A stretch of 55,297 nt of DNA from an uncultured Cellvibrio sp. (lineage in GTDB: Bacteria > Pseudomonadota > Gammaproteobacteria > Pseudomonadales > Cellvibrionaceae), in NCBI GenBank assembly GCA_946481735.1, contig CAMLOU010000005.1, positions 1-55,297 on the forward strand, read 5' to 3'. A program made the translations under genes and the position numbers. Under the pieces are notes generated by a model. It made no database searches and was not told the origin of the DNA. It worked only from the letters and a program-made list of their open reading frames with translations. Below, one piece after another: positions 7,923 to 17,968 of this stretch. Within the stretch, counting starts at the first letter, position 1. Each line of letters opens with the position of its first letter.

Positions 7923-8258
7923 TTATTGCCAGGGTTTGCCGCGCGTGCGTTCCACATAGGGCAATTTAATGTGCAGTGCGGCTTTGGCAACAATATGCGC
8001 ACTGACCGGTGCCGTGATAAATAAAAATAGGGTCACCAGTAATTCATGCAGGCTGATGCCGTCGCCGCGCGTGCTGAAAAATACCACAGAGCCGATCAAG
8101 ACGCCGCCGACACCGAGGGTGGTTGCTTTGGCCGGGCCGTGCAAGCGCATATAAAAATCCGGTAATCGAACCAGGCCGATGGAACCGATTAATGCAAAGC
8201 TGGCGCCGACCAGCAAGAACAAGGAAATGAGCAATTCAACAAGCGAAAAGTTAGCCAC
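7923..8258 (-). CDS. mnhG: Mrp/Mnh antiporter subunit G
   Basis: 111 residues from a GTG at 8258 that follows GTGGAGGTAAACCT. The product begins ANFSLVELLISLFLLVGASF and carries the subunit G pattern IGLVRLPDFYMRLHGPAKATTLGVGGVLIG, then a third membrane segment (LFLFITAPVSAHIVAKAA). Subunit G is a small three-helix part of the Mrp complex, which exchanges cytoplasmic Na+ or K+ for external protons. Its start lies 13 bases after the F stop, so the two are translated together. It is the last gene of the operon. Confidence 0.92.
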   Translation of the reverse strand: MANFSLVELLISLFLLVGASFALIGSIGLVRLPDFYMRLHGPAKATTLGVGGVLIGSVVFFSTRGDGISLHELLVTLFLFITAPVSAHIVAKAALHIKLPYVERTRGKPWQ

Positions 8259-8271
8259 AGGTTTACCTCCA

Positions 8272-8541
8272 CTATTCGATGATGTCACCGCGCAATAAAT
8301 ATTTTGACAAGGCGACGGTCCCCACAAAACCCATCACCGCAATCAATAACGCGGCTTCAAAATACAAGGCCGATTGTTGGTAAATACCGAACAGGATCAG
8401 CAGCGCGATGGCGTTCACGTACATGGTGTCCAGTGCAAGGATACGATCCGGTAACGATGGGCCGATGGCCAGCCGCCACAGGTTGAGCGCAATGGCGATA
8501 CTGATCATCAACATGGCGACAGGAATGACGATCATGAGCAT
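8272..8541 (-). CDS. mnhF: Mrp/Mnh antiporter subunit F
   Basis: 89 residues with three membrane helices: MIVIPVAMLMISIAIALNLW, ALLILFGIYQQSALYFEAAL and a shorter one. The central GPSLPDRILALDTMYVNAIA is the subunit F signature. The start overlaps the end of subunit E by ten bases and is preceded by AAGGAGATCTTCGA inside the E gene. It should be an integral part of the cation/proton antiporter. Confidence 0.92.
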   Translation of the reverse strand: MLMIVIPVAMLMISIAIALNLWRLAIGPSLPDRILALDTMYVNAIALLILFGIYQQSALYFEAALLIAVMGFVGTVALSKYLLRGDIIE

Positions 8542-9071
8542 TCGAAGATCTCCTTCAGCGGTTGTTCATAGCGCTGTTTTAATTCGGCGATGGATGCATC
8601 GATATCATCGACATGCAGTACGTGAATCAGCAGCGCGCTGCGATCAACACTCAAATCTGCCGAGACGGTGCCGGGCGTCAATGAAATGGTGCTGGCCAGG
8701 ACGGTGATGGTGAAATCTTCCTTGATGTCTAGCGGCAGGGTCATAAATGCCGGCTGTAATTTCTTGCTCGGGCCAAGGATACGCACCGCCAGAACACCGT
8801 TGGCGATGACGATGTCCCACAGGACCATCAGTACAAAGCGCAGCGCCAGAAGCGGTTTATGCAGCGTGGTTGCCTCGGGCCAAAAAGCGTGCGTCAGGAA
8901 GGGAATCAGCCAGGCGAGTATCGCCCCCAGCACAATATGGCCTGCGCTGAATTCGTTCACCATCAACAGCCAGAGCACCCACATAAACAGGCTCAGGGCC
9001 GGGTGCGGCAGCCAACGGCGCGCGGTGCGCGGCAGAGGGGGCGATGAGGAGTTTTCGGTGGATTGGCTCAT
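8532..9071 (-). CDS. mnhE: Mrp/Mnh antiporter subunit E
   Basis: 179 residues from ATG at 9071, placed by AAGGAGATTGACC; an alternative TTG two codons earlier is less likely. After a Ser/Pro-rich N-terminus come membrane segments (ALSLFMWVLWLLMVNEFSAG, HIVLGAILAWLIPFLTHAF), then the soluble-side part with ITVLASTISLTPGTVSADLS and LLIHVLHVDD, which is the family signature. Subunit E is needed for assembly and activity of the Mrp complex in studied cases. It starts just after the D stop. Confidence 0.92.
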   Translation of the reverse strand: MSQSTENSSSPPLPRTARRWLPHPALSLFMWVLWLLMVNEFSAGHIVLGAILAWLIPFLTHAFWPEATTLHKPLLALRFVLMVLWDIVIANGVLAVRILGPSKKLQPAFMTLPLDIKEDFTITVLASTISLTPGTVSADLSVDRSALLIHVLHVDDIDASIAELKQRYEQPLKEIFECS

Positions 9072-9073
9072 GG

Positions 9074-10588
9074 TCAATCTCCTTGCAGCGGACGGTGGTT
9101 GAGCACCGCATCAATGTAGTGACCGGGGTTCATCACCTGCTCGGCAATGCCCCGGGTGTACTCGATGGCGTAGTTACCCCAGATCATCAAGGCAAAGCTG
9201 AAACCCATCAAACCGAAGATCGCCAACAGCGACCAGATGTCGGCCTTGGGCGCTTCCTCCACCCGATTCTCCGTGCGCCAGAAGATGGTGCTGCCGCTGC
9301 GGCTAAGCGCCGTCAGCACAGCGAGGCTGGCAGCCAATACCGTGGCCCACAACCACACGGCCTGGATACCGCTGGCCGCCTGCAGTATCAACGCCTTACC
9401 GATAAAGCCGCTGAGTGGTGGCATACCGATAACGCTCACCGCGCCGGCAAAGAACAGGCTGCCTAACAGGATCGGCTGACGCAGCATGGGACCGGCAATG
9501 ATCTGGTCCGCCGTGACTCCGCGCTGCCGCACAATCAGGTCAGCCAGCAGGAACAGCGCACCGGCAATCCAGGTGGAATGCAGCAGGTAAAAGAGCGTTG
9601 CACCCAGGGCGATTTCACTGTTGATGGCCACCCCGGCCAGCAGTGTACCGACGGAAATAATCACCAGGTAAGCAATCTGCATCCGCAGTTCCTGGGCGGC
9701 CAGGGCGCCGATAAAACCCAGCACCAGCGTGGTGATCGCCAGCGGCCAGAGCCAGGGCAGGGCGAGGTTGGCCAGCAGGCCGGCTTCGTCGCCGAAGATC
9801 AAGGTATACACCCGGATGATGGTGTAAACCCCCACCTTGGTCATGATGGCAAACAGGGCTGCGATGGGCGCGCTGGCGGAGGCATAGGCGCGCGGCAGCC
9901 AGAAATACAAGGGGACCATCGCCGCCTTGAGGCCAAAGACCAGCAACAGCAGGATAGCGGCGGCGGCCACCAGAGGGGCATCGGCCGGATTCACCTGGGC
10001 CACCCGTTGCGCCATGTCCGCCATGTTGAGTGTGCCGGTCAAGCCGTACAGGATGGCGACCGCAATCAGGAACAGCGCCGAGCCCGCCAGGTTAAGCACG
10101 ACGTAATGCAAACCCGCTTTGGCTCGCGCCGCGCCATTGTCCTGTAACAGCAGGGAGTAGGAGGCCAGCAGCAATACCTCGAAGAACACAAACAGGTTAA
10201 AGATATCGCCGGTCAGGAAGGCGCCGTTGACGCCCATTAACAGAAAGTGCGCCAGGCTGTGGAATGACTGGCCACCCTGGGGTGCCTCTTCAGCGGTGGT
10301 GTAGAGCAGGCTGAAAAACGCCAGGGTACTGGTCAGCACCAGCAGGAGTGCGCTCAAGCGATCCAGCACCAGTACGATACCGAAGGGCGGCGCCCAGTTG
10401 CCCAGGGCATACACCACCAGCTCGCCGGTGTTGGCGGTAAACAACAATTGCAGGGTGACCAGGGTCAGCAAGGCTGTGCTGATCAGGCTCAGGATATGCC
10501 CGAGCATCCGGCGGCTCTCCGGTACCAGCAGGAGCAACAATCCCGTCAGTAACGGCAGCAGGATAGGGAGGATAATCAGGTGGCTCAT
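9074..10588 (-). CDS. mnhD: Mrp/Mnh antiporter subunit D (NuoN-like)
   Basis: 504 residues, strongly hydrophobic, related to the proton-pumping subunits of complex I. The central segment carries FGLKAAMVPLYFWLPRAYAS followed by APIAALFAIMTKVGVYTIIR, whose Lys, Pro and Lys lie in the broken helices that form the ion path. Another conserved block is MPPLSGFIGKALILQAA. It overlaps subunit C by four bases (ATGA), indicating coupled translation. Together with A it is the likely ion-translocating core. Confidence 0.93.
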   Translation of the reverse strand: MSHLIILPILLPLLTGLLLLLVPESRRMLGHILSLISTALLTLVTLQLLFTANTGELVVYALGNWAPPFGIVLVLDRLSALLLVLTSTLAFFSLLYTTAEEAPQGGQSFHSLAHFLLMGVNGAFLTGDIFNLFVFFEVLLLASYSLLLQDNGAARAKAGLHYVVLNLAGSALFLIAVAILYGLTGTLNMADMAQRVAQVNPADAPLVAAAAILLLLVFGLKAAMVPLYFWLPRAYASASAPIAALFAIMTKVGVYTIIRVYTLIFGDEAGLLANLALPWLWPLAITTLVLGFIGALAAQELRMQIAYLVIISVGTLLAGVAINSEIALGATLFYLLHSTWIAGALFLLADLIVRQRGVTADQIIAGPMLRQPILLGSLFFAGAVSVIGMPPLSGFIGKALILQAASGIQAVWLWATVLAASLAVLTALSRSGSTIFWRTENRVEEAPKADIWSLLAIFGLMGFSFALMIWGNYAIEYTRGIAEQVMNPGHYIDAVLNHRPLQGD

Positions 10589-10926
10589 TGCGCGTCATCC
10601 TCCGCCGTCGGGCGGCCATCCACATGGTCATTACCCAGTTCAGCGCGGGCGCGCAGGGCCAATACCAGCAAAAACGCCGTCATGGCAAAGCTGATAACGA
10701 TCGCGGTGAGCACCAGGGCCTGGGGCAGGGGGTCGGTGTAGCGATCACCGGCACCGATCACGGCGGGGGCACCGCTGTGCAGGCGACCCATGACGAAGAT
10801 AAACAGGTTGACGGCGTAAGACAGCAACGTCAGCCCGATGATGACCGGAAAGGTACGGCCGCGCAGCATGAGGTAGACGCCGCAACCGGTCAGCACCGCA
10901 ATAATGATAGAGATCAAGGCTTCCAT
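10585..10926 (-). CDS. mnhC: Mrp/Mnh antiporter subunit C (NuoK-like)
   Basis: 113 residues with three membrane helices: [40 protein letters not shown] and [20 protein letters not shown]. The pattern [13 protein letters not shown] and the [13 protein letters not shown] block match subunit C, a relative of NuoK with the Glu-bearing helix replaced. Its start lies inside the end of the A gene (13-base overlap) and its stop overlaps the D start. Confidence 0.92.
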   Translation of the reverse strand: MEALISIIIAVLTGCGVYLMLRGRTFPVIIGLTLLSYAVNLFIFVMGRLHSGAPAVIGAGDRYTDPLPQALVLTAIVISFAMTAFLLVLALRARAELGNDHVDGRPTAEDDAQ

Positions 10927-13736
10927 GGGGATTCCTCCTGTGTGGTCTCGGCGGGTGTGTCATAGCTGGTCTGGGCCAGCTTGCCCAGGTTGGACAGGAT
11001 GACCAGGGTCGCACCTACGACGGTGATGTACACGCCGGTGTCAAACACCATGGCAGATGCCAGCTCGAATTCACCGACAATGGGCCAGTGGACATGGGTA
11101 AAGGTGGAGGTGAGGAAGGGATAACCGAACACCCAACTCGCCAGGCCGGTCGCGGTTGCAACTAGGACACCGCCGGCAGCGACACTGCGGTAGGGCCAGT
11201 CAAGCCGCTGCTGTACCCAGTCGGTACCACTGGCGACGTATTGCAGGATCAGCGCCACGCTGGTAATCAGGCCCGCGATAAAACCACCGCCCGGCAGGTT
11301 GTGACCGCGCAGGAAAATATAGAAAGACACCATCAGCGCCAGGGGCAACAGAATGCGCGCCAGCACCATCAGGATGGGCGGGTAAGGATCTTTCGACCAG
11401 ACCCGGCCGGTACCGTCGGCATTGGGCACCGGCAGGCGCAGCCGGCGCAGCATGGCGAAGATGCCCACTGCCGCAATAGCCAACACGGTAATTTCTCCCA
11501 AGGTATCAAAGCCCCGGAAATCCACCAGGATCACGTTGACCACATTGGTCCCGCCCCCACCGCTGACGCTGTTGGCCAGGTAATAGTCGGCGATGGAGTC
11601 GTAAGGACGGGTGAGCACCGCCCAGGTCAGCAAGCCCATACCGATACCGGCGGCACTGGCGAGCAAAATGTCGCGACTGATACGCAGCCGGCTGGATTCG
11701 CTCGGGCTGACCTGGGGCAGGAAGTAAAGCGACAACATCATGAGTACGATGGTGACCACCTCGACCGAGAGTTGCGTCAAGGCCAGATCCGGCGCCGAAA
11801 AGCGGACGAAGATAAGCGCCACAATCAAGCCCACCACGCTTAACAGCAGGAGTGCGGCGAAGCGATTGTGATGGATGATCACCGTACCCAGCGCACCTAC
11901 AATAAGCACAAGGGTGGCTAGTACGCTGACGCCGTCGAGGGGCGTGGTGGCCACGCCGCCGGTGAAACTTGCCAATGGCCATAACTCAAGCCCGGCAGCC
12001 ACTATCGCCATGCCCACAAACAACACCAGATAACGTTGCAGGGAGCCCGTCTCCAGCCGTTTGGTGATCGACTGTGCCAGACGGACACTGCGCTGGACCC
12101 GGGCCTCAAAGACAATTTTTTCGTCGCGCCGGTATTGCCGTTCATAAAAAGCGAAGAAGCCTTTGCGTTGGTAGTACAGGAGCAAACCGCCCGCGAGGGC
12201 GATAAAGCTCATCACCAGCGGCAGGTTGAAACCATGCCAGATGGCGATCTTGTAACTGGGCATCTCCGTGCCGATCACCGCCAGGCTGGCGGCATCAAGG
12301 AAGGGCGCCACTGTGAAGTTGGGCAGGGTGCCCACGAGCACGCACAAGACCACCAGAATCGCCATGGGCACGATCATATAAGGCGGTGCTTCATGAGGCG
12401 GGTATTTAGGCAGGTCGATGGGTTCGCCGTTAAAGAACACATCGTGGATAAACCGGTAGGAATAGGCCACCGCGAAGATACCCGCGAGTGTTGCCAGCAG
12501 CGGCACCAGCCAGGCGTAATGCCCCAGTGCTTCCAGGTGCAAAGTCTCGGCAAAAAACATCTCTTTGCTTAAAAAGCCGTTGAGCAGGGGCACACCCGCC
12601 ATGGCCGAGGCGGCCACCATGGCGACCGTCGCCGTCACCGGCATATAGCGCCACATCCCGTTGATGCGCCGCATATCCCGCGTGCCGGTCTCGTGGTCGA
12701 TGATCCCCGCCGCCATAAACAGCGAGGCCTTGAAGGTGGCGTGGTTGATGATATGGAAGATCCCGGCAATTGCGCCCAACTGGCTGTTTAACCCGAACAG
12801 CATGGTAATCAGCCCCAGGTGACTGATAGTGGAAAAGGCCAGCAGCCCTTTCAGATCGTGTTTGAAGAGCGCGGTGTAGGCGGCAAACACCAGGGTGGTC
12901 AGGCCGGTGCCGGTCACGATGTAGAACCATAAATCGGTACCCGCCAACGCCGGATACATCCGCGCCAGCAAGAACACCCCGGCTTTTACCATGGTGGCCG
13001 AGTGCAGGTAAGCGGAGACGGGGGTGGGAGCCGACATTGCATGGGGCAGCCAGAAGTGGAACGGAAACTGGGCCGACTTGGTGAAGGCGCCCAGCAACAC
13101 CAGGATCAGCACCACCGGGTACAAACTGTGCGCGCGGATCTCGTCTCCGGACGCCAGGATCACACTCAAGCTGAAGCTGCCGACGATATCACCCAACAAC
13201 AAAGCGCCCGCCAACAGCGCCAGGCCGCCGGCACCGGTGATCATCAGCGCCATGCGCGCACCCTTGCGCGCCTCGGATTTGATCGACCAGTAGCTGATCA
13301 GCAGGAAAGAGCTGAGGCTGGTCAACTCCCAGAACACAATCATCAACAGGATATTGTCGGACATGACGATGCCCAGCATCGCCATCATGAAGATCTGCAA
13401 GAGCCCGTAAAGTTTGCCGAGCGAATCTTTTTCGGCCAGGTAATAACGCGCGTAAAGAATAACCAGCAAGCCGATGCCGGTAATTAATAATCCGAACATC
13501 ATGCTCAGGCCATCAAGCCGCAGGCTCAGGTTCATTCCCAGCAGCGGCAACCACTCCTGGTGAAAAAACAGCACATCGCCAGCAAAGATAACCGGCAGGT
13601 GATAGATCAATAAGCCAATGGAAATGAGCGGTGCAACCGCCGCTGAAAAAGCGCACACCGTGCGCCCGTAGCGTTCACACCACAAGGGCATACACGCGCC
13701 CAATAACGGTAAAAAAATAACGAGCAGTAATGTCAT
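10914..13736 (-). CDS. mnhA: Mrp/Mnh antiporter subunit A fused to subunit B
   Basis: 940 residues. The first ~500 are NuoL-like, with [34 protein letters not shown] and [18 protein letters not shown], which hold the conserved Glu and Lys of the ion path, and [15 protein letters not shown]. About residue 600 begins the MnhA C-terminal (NuoJ-like) part with [20 protein letters not shown] and [20 protein letters not shown]. The last ~140 residues ([20 protein letters not shown] and [17 protein letters not shown]) are subunit B, separate in Bacillus but fused here as in many proteobacteria. First gene of a six-gene operon A(B)-C-D-E-F-G. The system expels Na+ (or K+) and supports pH and salt tolerance. 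The ATG follows AGGAG by ten bases. Confidence 0.95.
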   Translation of the reverse strand: MTLLLVIFLPLLGACMPLWCERYGRTVCAFSAAVAPLISIGLLIYHLPVIFAGDVLFFHQEWLPLLGMNLSLRLDGLSMMFGLLITGIGLLVILYARYYLAEKDSLGKLYGLLQIFMMAMLGIVMSDNILLMIVFWELTSLSSFLLISYWSIKSEARKGARMALMITGAGGLALLAGALLLGDIVGSFSLSVILASGDEIRAHSLYPVVLILVLLGAFTKSAQFPFHFWLPHAMSAPTPVSAYLHSATMVKAGVFLLARMYPALAGTDLWFYIVTGTGLTTLVFAAYTALFKHDLKGLLAFSTISHLGLITMLFGLNSQLGAIAGIFHIINHATFKASLFMAAGIIDHETGTRDMRRINGMWRYMPVTATVAMVAASAMAGVPLLNGFLSKEMFFAETLHLEALGHYAWLVPLLATLAGIFAVAYSYRFIHDVFFNGEPIDLPKYPPHEAPPYMIVPMAILVVLCVLVGTLPNFTVAPFLDAASLAVIGTEMPSYKIAIWHGFNLPLVMSFIALAGGLLLYYQRKGFFAFYERQYRRDEKIVFEARVQRSVRLAQSITKRLETGSLQRYLVLFVGMAIVAAGLELWPLASFTGGVATTPLDGVSVLATLVLIVGALGTVIIHHNRFAALLLLSVVGLIVALIFVRFSAPDLALTQLSVEVVTIVLMMLSLYFLPQVSPSESSRLRISRDILLASAAGIGMGLLTWAVLTRPYDSIADYYLANSVSGGGGTNVVNVILVDFRGFDTLGEITVLAIAAVGIFAMLRRLRLPVPNADGTGRVWSKDPYPPILMVLARILLPLALMVSFYIFLRGHNLPGGGFIAGLITSVALILQYVASGTDWVQQRLDWPYRSVAAGGVLVATATGLASWVFGYPFLTSTFTHVHWPIVGEFELASAMVFDTGVYITVVGATLVILSNLGKLAQTSYDTPAETTQEESPWKP

Positions 13737-14167
13737 GGAGACAACACTCCTGGTAGCAAGACACAGCCAGTCAGCGTGAGCGCTGACAATAATTATTGCA
13801 ATATGGCAGACGTGCCAACCAGCGGTGGGTCAGTGAAGAAGGGGCGACGCTTTGCCCGGAAACAGCGCGCGCGCAACGTGAAGATAATATGCAGGAGTGA
13901 CATTTCGCGTCCTGTTAGGGTTGTGAGTGGATAATAAATGCAACACCCAGCCAACATAAAGCCCGACAGTTATACCGCGAGACGTAGGGCAACGCCAGTA
14001 TTTCTTAACACCCGGTGTGGTAGCCAACTGAGTTAAACGTCGTGCCAAACCACGCTCCGGTGGATAAGCGTCCGGGTTAACTTTTGTAAGGAAAAATAAA
14101 CAGGCGGGATGGAACAGCTTTCATTGCGAAAGCTGTTTCAGGTGTAACCGTTCGCACATAAAAAGTG
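13737..14167. other. intergenic region between DUF3833 and antiporter genes
   Basis: 431 bases. A 7-bp hairpin (GTCAGCG, loop TGAG, CGCTGAC, 13770-13787) lies in the leader of the antiporter operon. The terminator of the DUF3833 gene's neighbour region is at 14113-14137. An open frame at 13830-14048 looks like chance. Confidence 0.5.
14113..14137 (-). terminator. hairpin 3' of the DUF3833 gene
   Basis: AACAGCTTTC and GAAAGCTGTT form a perfect 10-bp stem with an ATTGC loop, 31 bases 3' of the stop codon. The U-tract on the minus strand is poor. Confidence 0.6.
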
Positions 14168-14716
14168 TCAGTGTTTGACGATGGCGATCTGGATGCTGCC
14201 CACACGGAAACCCCATTTGCGCAGGATGGAATGATTAATCACGGTGTTTTCATCGACTCGCCACATCCAGTCTTCTACATCGAGGTTGATCTTTCTATCG
14301 CGGTAATCAATCTCCAGCACGTAATCAACCTGCATGGCATTACCGCTGATTTGTGCTTTGCCTGCGCCGATCACATCACCGGCGGTAGCCTGGTAAGTGT
14401 TTGGGCCTGTGGGTGTCAAGGTCCAGGTTCGAAATTGCACTTCGCCGTCGTTAAAGACGAAACGCTCAGCAAGTGTGCCGACATTGTTGTTCCAGGATGC
14501 ATCAATCGTTGCGGTGAAATAACGGGTAACCTCGCCGCGCCGATTCTTCAAAACGCCGTGGGCGGTTAAATGGCCGTTGAAAAATTCCTGTGGGGCAAAG
14601 GCGGGGGTGTTGTCAGCGTATTGACGCACGTCCGTTGCAGAACATGCGCCGAGGGTGGTGGCGAAATACAGCAGCAGGATTTTTTGCCAATGTTTAAACG
14701 GAGCCAAACTGATCAT
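14168..14716 (-). CDS. DUF3833-family lipoprotein
   Basis: 182 residues. The N-terminus has a hydrophobic stretch ending in the lipobox LGACS, so it should be lipidated at that Cys. The mature protein follows the DUF3833 pattern: FAPQEFFNGHLTAHGVLKNR, RGEVTRYFTATIDASWN, LAERFVFNDGEVQFRTWTL, then GKAQISGNAMQVDYVLEI and EDWMWRVDENTVINHSILRK with KWGFRVGSIQIAIVK at the end. This fold is a small beta-barrel of lipocalin-like type; the function is unknown. It lies upstream of the phospholipase gene's end by only 35 bases on the same strand, suggesting co-transcription and an envelope role. Confidence 0.8.
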   Translation of the reverse strand: MISLAPFKHWQKILLLYFATTLGACSATDVRQYADNTPAFAPQEFFNGHLTAHGVLKNRRGEVTRYFTATIDASWNNNVGTLAERFVFNDGEVQFRTWTLTPTGPNTYQATAGDVIGAGKAQISGNAMQVDYVLEIDYRDRKINLDVEDWMWRVDENTVINHSILRKWGFRVGSIQIAIVKH

Positions 14717-14751
14717 GTATCACCTCTTACATGAAGATCGGTAACGGCTCC

Positions 14752-15831
14752 CTAAAACAAATCGGTAAAGATGAATCCCAGGGCAATGACCTGTGAATGG
14801 TCGTTGTAATCAATCAGCGATTGGCCGTAACCGTTAAAGTATTTAACGTAACCGCGAATGGTTTGGGAGCGCTGCGACACCGGAAAGCTCCAGCCCAATT
14901 CCACCGCACCTTTGTTCTCGCTGCGTAAGTTATTGCGCAACATGACATTAAAGATGTTCTGTTTACGTTTGTAGGCACCGTTTAGTTCAAAGTTACCCAT
15001 AAATTTTTCGATATCCGGATTGTCATCACCGCGCGGGTCGCCCGGATAATCTTCCTCATCTTCCGGCAGGCGATACCAGGGCGTAAAAGCGAAGACATAA
15101 TTGCCTCTTTCGAAAACCGTATTGAACATCACCCGATTCCAGCTGCGCGACAATTCGCCACTCTGACCGTTCGACTGGTGGTTGATGATGCCTTCGTTCA
15201 ACACATTGCGGAAACCGAAGATTTCCCAGTCGTTGGTAAAACTCAGGATCAGCTCCGGCTGATGGTTGGTGTCGCGAAAGGGGGCCGAGATATCGCGGTT
15301 GTAGACTTGCCAGAACGCCTGATTGGTATACCCCAGGAACAAGTGTCCGTTGTCATCAAAAATGCCTTCCCGCAACAGAATCTTGATGCTCAGCTGGAAC
15401 TCGGCTTCGGTATGCCGCAAGTTCTGCAATTGGTTATCCGCGGCAATATAGGGCTCGTTGTTGGGATCATCCTTGTAGCTGGCGAGCATGATGTAGTTGC
15501 GCCGATGCGGGGTAAGAGTGAACCGGTTGGCCCGGTTCAAGGCTTCGATGGTCATGCGCTCATTCAGCGCGCGCCGCTCGTTCTTGGGTTTTTCCGAGAT
15601 CGTTTGGGTTTCCAGCTCGTCAGATTGTGACAGCACTTTTTTTTCCAGCAGGATGATGCATGCGGCTTTTAGTTCTTCTACCGACATATCGTCTGCCGCG
15701 CCGGTCACGCTGGAGCGGAGGCATGCATTCAGGTCCGGGGCAGGGATGGTAATGTCTGTTGCAGAGGTTTGGGCTTGGGTACATACGGCGGACAATAGGA
15801 GCCCGCTCGCCAACAACAACCGGTTTGCCAT
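14752..15831 (-). CDS. pldA: outer-membrane phospholipase A
   Basis: 359 residues from ATG at 15831 (upstream AGGTGGTATCC), which yields a good signal peptide (MANRLLLASGLLLSAVCTQA, then QTSATD). The catalytic His-Ser pair of OMPLA is visible in GIINHQSNGQSGELSRSWNR, and the downstream barrel strands (RVMFNTVFERGNYVFAFTPW, NVMLRNNLRSENKGAVELGW) fit. It ends in FIFTDLF with a terminal Phe, as outer-membrane barrels do. A ~90-residue polar segment (EELKAAC, LEKKVLSQ, RRALNERMTIEALNRA) precedes the barrel. OMPLA is a Ca-dependent, dimerisation-activated enzyme that removes misplaced phospholipids from the outer leaflet. It is probably co-transcribed with the DUF3833 lipoprotein. Confidence 0.9.
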   Translation of the reverse strand: MANRLLLASGLLLSAVCTQAQTSATDITIPAPDLNACLRSSVTGAADDMSVEELKAACIILLEKKVLSQSDELETQTISEKPKNERRALNERMTIEALNRANRFTLTPHRRNYIMLASYKDDPNNEPYIAADNQLQNLRHTEAEFQLSIKILLREGIFDDNGHLFLGYTNQAFWQVYNRDISAPFRDTNHQPELILSFTNDWEIFGFRNVLNEGIINHQSNGQSGELSRSWNRVMFNTVFERGNYVFAFTPWYRLPEDEEDYPGDPRGDDNPDIEKFMGNFELNGAYKRKQNIFNVMLRNNLRSENKGAVELGWSFPVSQRSQTIRGYVKYFNGYGQSLIDYNDHSQVIALGFIFTDLF

Positions 15832-15946
15832 GGATACCACCTGAGAATTAAAGAGTTTGCGGGTATTGTAGGTATTGTGCCTGTTTAGGCAAGCACTCAT
15901 TTTCAGGGTGCCAGCGCGGTCGGGTTGTTTTGATCGGGCCAGGTTT

Positions 15947-16900
15947 TTAAGCGGATTGCAACCAGGTTTCGATATCTTCCTCGTGCCAGCGTGTAATCAG
16001 CTGGATACCGTCTTCAATTACATGCAGGTAGACATCGATAATATCGGTGGCAACGCTGAACAAGCGATTGCTGTCGGTAGTAATTTTTCCGCCGTGCAGC
16101 ACATCGGTTTCGACCATGGTGAGCAGGAACATCAGCTTTATTTCGTAACTTTTCAGTTGTCCCAGAAGGCCGATGTCACCCTCCAGTATGCCTTCCAGAC
16201 GTTTGGCCTGATGCCGTAGTTTTTCATTATTGACCCGCGTGCATTGAATCACATAACGCAATTTCCCATCGTGGTGACTGTCGCAATGACCGATAGCGGC
16301 TGCATAGGTTGCCAGCGCGCGAATGCGACCTATCTGTTCAACCACCGACGGCATCAGGCGAGTGGAAAAGTGCAGGACTTCCAGGTGACGAAACCGGTTG
16401 GGATAGCTGGTGCCATCAACATTCACCAGCGGGACATCGGCATGATTATTCACCAGGGCCGACACCGGTTGCTCCAGTTGTTTGGCCAGGGTCGCGAGCA
16501 TCCCCAACAATTGCTCTATCAGGTGACAGTGGAGTTCATAATTGTCGATCACCGAGTCCTGCTGCCAATCGCGACTGATGGTTACCCAGGCGCTGTGCAA
16601 ATTTTCCTGGTCCCGCTCGGACAACAACGGGTTGGTGTGGGCCGCAAAGGTTTGCAACGACATAAGCCGGCGCTCCAGCTGCAGTTGCAAGCGATCAAAT
16701 TCTTCGCGGAACAGTGTGTTACCACCCAATAGCGCCATGCTCATGCCGCGATGCCGTTGAACCGCCTTGATCATTTGTATAAGTTGTTTGATCAGGTTGA
16801 GCGCGTCCTGGCGTTGGCGGTAGAGTTCACAGAACTGCGCGAACATCCCGGTGTCCGTGCTGGCAGATGGTGCAGAAAATAAACTCTTGTGTGCAATCAT
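15947..16900 (-). CDS. all-helical protein resembling the nitrate/nitrite-sensing NIT domain
   Basis: 317 residues, with no signal peptide or membrane helix. The pattern recalls the NIT domain of NasR: an early helix with QRHRGMSMALLGG (residues ~48-61) like the first conserved NIT helix, and a second with QIGRIRALATYAAAIGHCD (~200-220) like its partner. In NasR the Arg residues of these two helices bind nitrate. No output domain (ANTAR, HAMP, kinase) can be seen; the last 100 residues are also helical. So it might be a stand-alone sensor or a partner-binding protein. The family call rests on two short motifs and should be tested. Confidence 0.5.
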   Translation of the reverse strand: MIAHKSLFSAPSASTDTGMFAQFCELYRQRQDALNLIKQLIQMIKAVQRHRGMSMALLGGNTLFREEFDRLQLQLERRLMSLQTFAAHTNPLLSERDQENLHSAWVTISRDWQQDSVIDNYELHCHLIEQLLGMLATLAKQLEQPVSALVNNHADVPLVNVDGTSYPNRFRHLEVLHFSTRLMPSVVEQIGRIRALATYAAAIGHCDSHHDGKLRYVIQCTRVNNEKLRHQAKRLEGILEGDIGLLGQLKSYEIKLMFLLTMVETDVLHGGKITTDSNRLFSVATDIIDVYLHVIEDGIQLITRWHEEDIETWLQSA

Positions 16901-17185
16901 GGTGCTCTTGAGTCACTTGTGCCGATGATGAAGAAACAAACGCGCCGGGTAAGGGCTCAGCGGTGGTGCATTAGCGAAAATGTGAGCAACAGCTATGCCA
17001 GTTAGCTACTACCGAGTGAGTTAACCGGGTGGAGCCGTACTGGTGCCTGAGGTGGCTTTGTCTCGATTATAACCGCCTCTATGGTTGACTATCGATGCCG
17101 TGTGTCTATCCATACGCAGACGCCATACACAAACGCCATAAGCGAGCGGCGTGTGACATTTTTATCTAACGAAGGAAATCCTGTT

Positions 17186-17737
17186 ATGAAATTACTAGCC
17201 ATCAGTGGAAGCCTACGCAAAGGTTCTCTCAACACGCACTTGATACAAGCTGCAATCCAGGCCCTGCCAGACGGCGTAACTGCCGACCTTGTCTCGATTG
17301 CCGATATCCCCGTGTACAACGAAGACCTGGACGGCGAGGATAAGCCGGATGCCGTTGTTCGCTTGAAAGAAGCGGTGGCGGCGGCAGACGCGTTATTGAT
17401 TGCGACCCCCGAATACAACTACGCGCTGCCGGGTGGATTGAAGAACACCCTGGACTGGTTGTCGCGCCCGGCATTTAAATCCGTGTTGGCCCATAAGCCG
17501 GCAGCCATCATGAGTGCCTCCAAAGGGCCTACCGGCGGAGCCCGCGCCCAGGGGCAACTAAAGCTGGTATTGGCCGCTGTGTTGGCGGAAGCCTATCCGG
17601 CACCGGAATTCATAGTGCCCCAGGCTCAGCAATCCTTCACCGAAGACGGGGTATTAACTGACGACAATGTTAAAACCCGGCTGCAACGCTTTGTGAATGA
17701 TTACATCGCCTGGGTGGAGGCGCGCTTTAGTCGCTAG
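17186..17737 (+). CDS. NADPH-dependent FMN reductase (flavodoxin-like)
   Basis: 183 residues from ATG at 17186, after ACGAAGGAAATCCTGTT. The FMN phosphate loop LAISGSLRKGSLNTHLIQAA opens the flavodoxin-like fold, followed by VSIADIPVYNEDLDG and the diagnostic ATPEYNYALPGGLKNTLDWL (PEYN, PG). KPAAIMSASKGPTGGARAQG is the third flavin loop. Members reduce flavins, quinones, azo dyes or chromate with NAD(P)H. The protein is cytoplasmic, alone in its transcription unit and followed by two small hairpins (17764-17793 and 17826-17840). Confidence 0.9.
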   Translation: MKLLAISGSLRKGSLNTHLIQAAIQALPDGVTADLVSIADIPVYNEDLDGEDKPDAVVRLKEAVAAADALLIATPEYNYALPGGLKNTLDWLSRPAFKSVLAHKPAAIMSASKGPTGGARAQGQLKLVLAAVLAEAYPAPEFIVPQAQQSFTEDGVLTDDNVKTRLQRFVNDYIAWVEARFSR

Positions 17738-17763
17738 TCTATTTCACTGGATGTGGATTTCAG

Positions 17764-17840
17764 GATGTCCGCAGGCATCACGCGGCGGACATCACCTTGC
17801 GTTTTACCAGGCGCCTTTTTTACACGGCTCTTTTTGAGCC
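17764..17840 (+). terminator. two hairpins 3' of the FMN reductase gene
   Basis: GATGTCCGC/GCGGACATC (17764-17772 with 17785-17793) is a 9-bp stem. GGCTC, TTTTT, GAGCC at 17826-17840 is a short stem followed by TTTAT. Together they probably end the transcript. Confidence 0.5.
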
Positions 17841-17930
17841 TTTATCTTCAATTAAACCTTTCTCGACAATGCCGTTCTCCAAACACTGTTCCGTTAAATA
17901 GTGTTAGGTCGCTACAAAATTCCTGACTTG

Positions 17931-17936
17931 TATACT
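17931..17936 (+). promoter_or_regulatory. possible -10 element of the GH10 gene
   Basis: TATACT lies 33 bases before the GH10 start and is preceded by TGACTTG. A matching -35 box is not clear. The assignment is by eye. Confidence 0.35.
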
Positions 17937-17968
17937 AGAGTTCAAAAACAATAACGAGGACTCACACT

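Noticed and set aside
13830..14048. Small minus-strand gene in the antiporter spacer
   Set aside because: No ribosome site, no family resemblance, composition like non-coding sequence.
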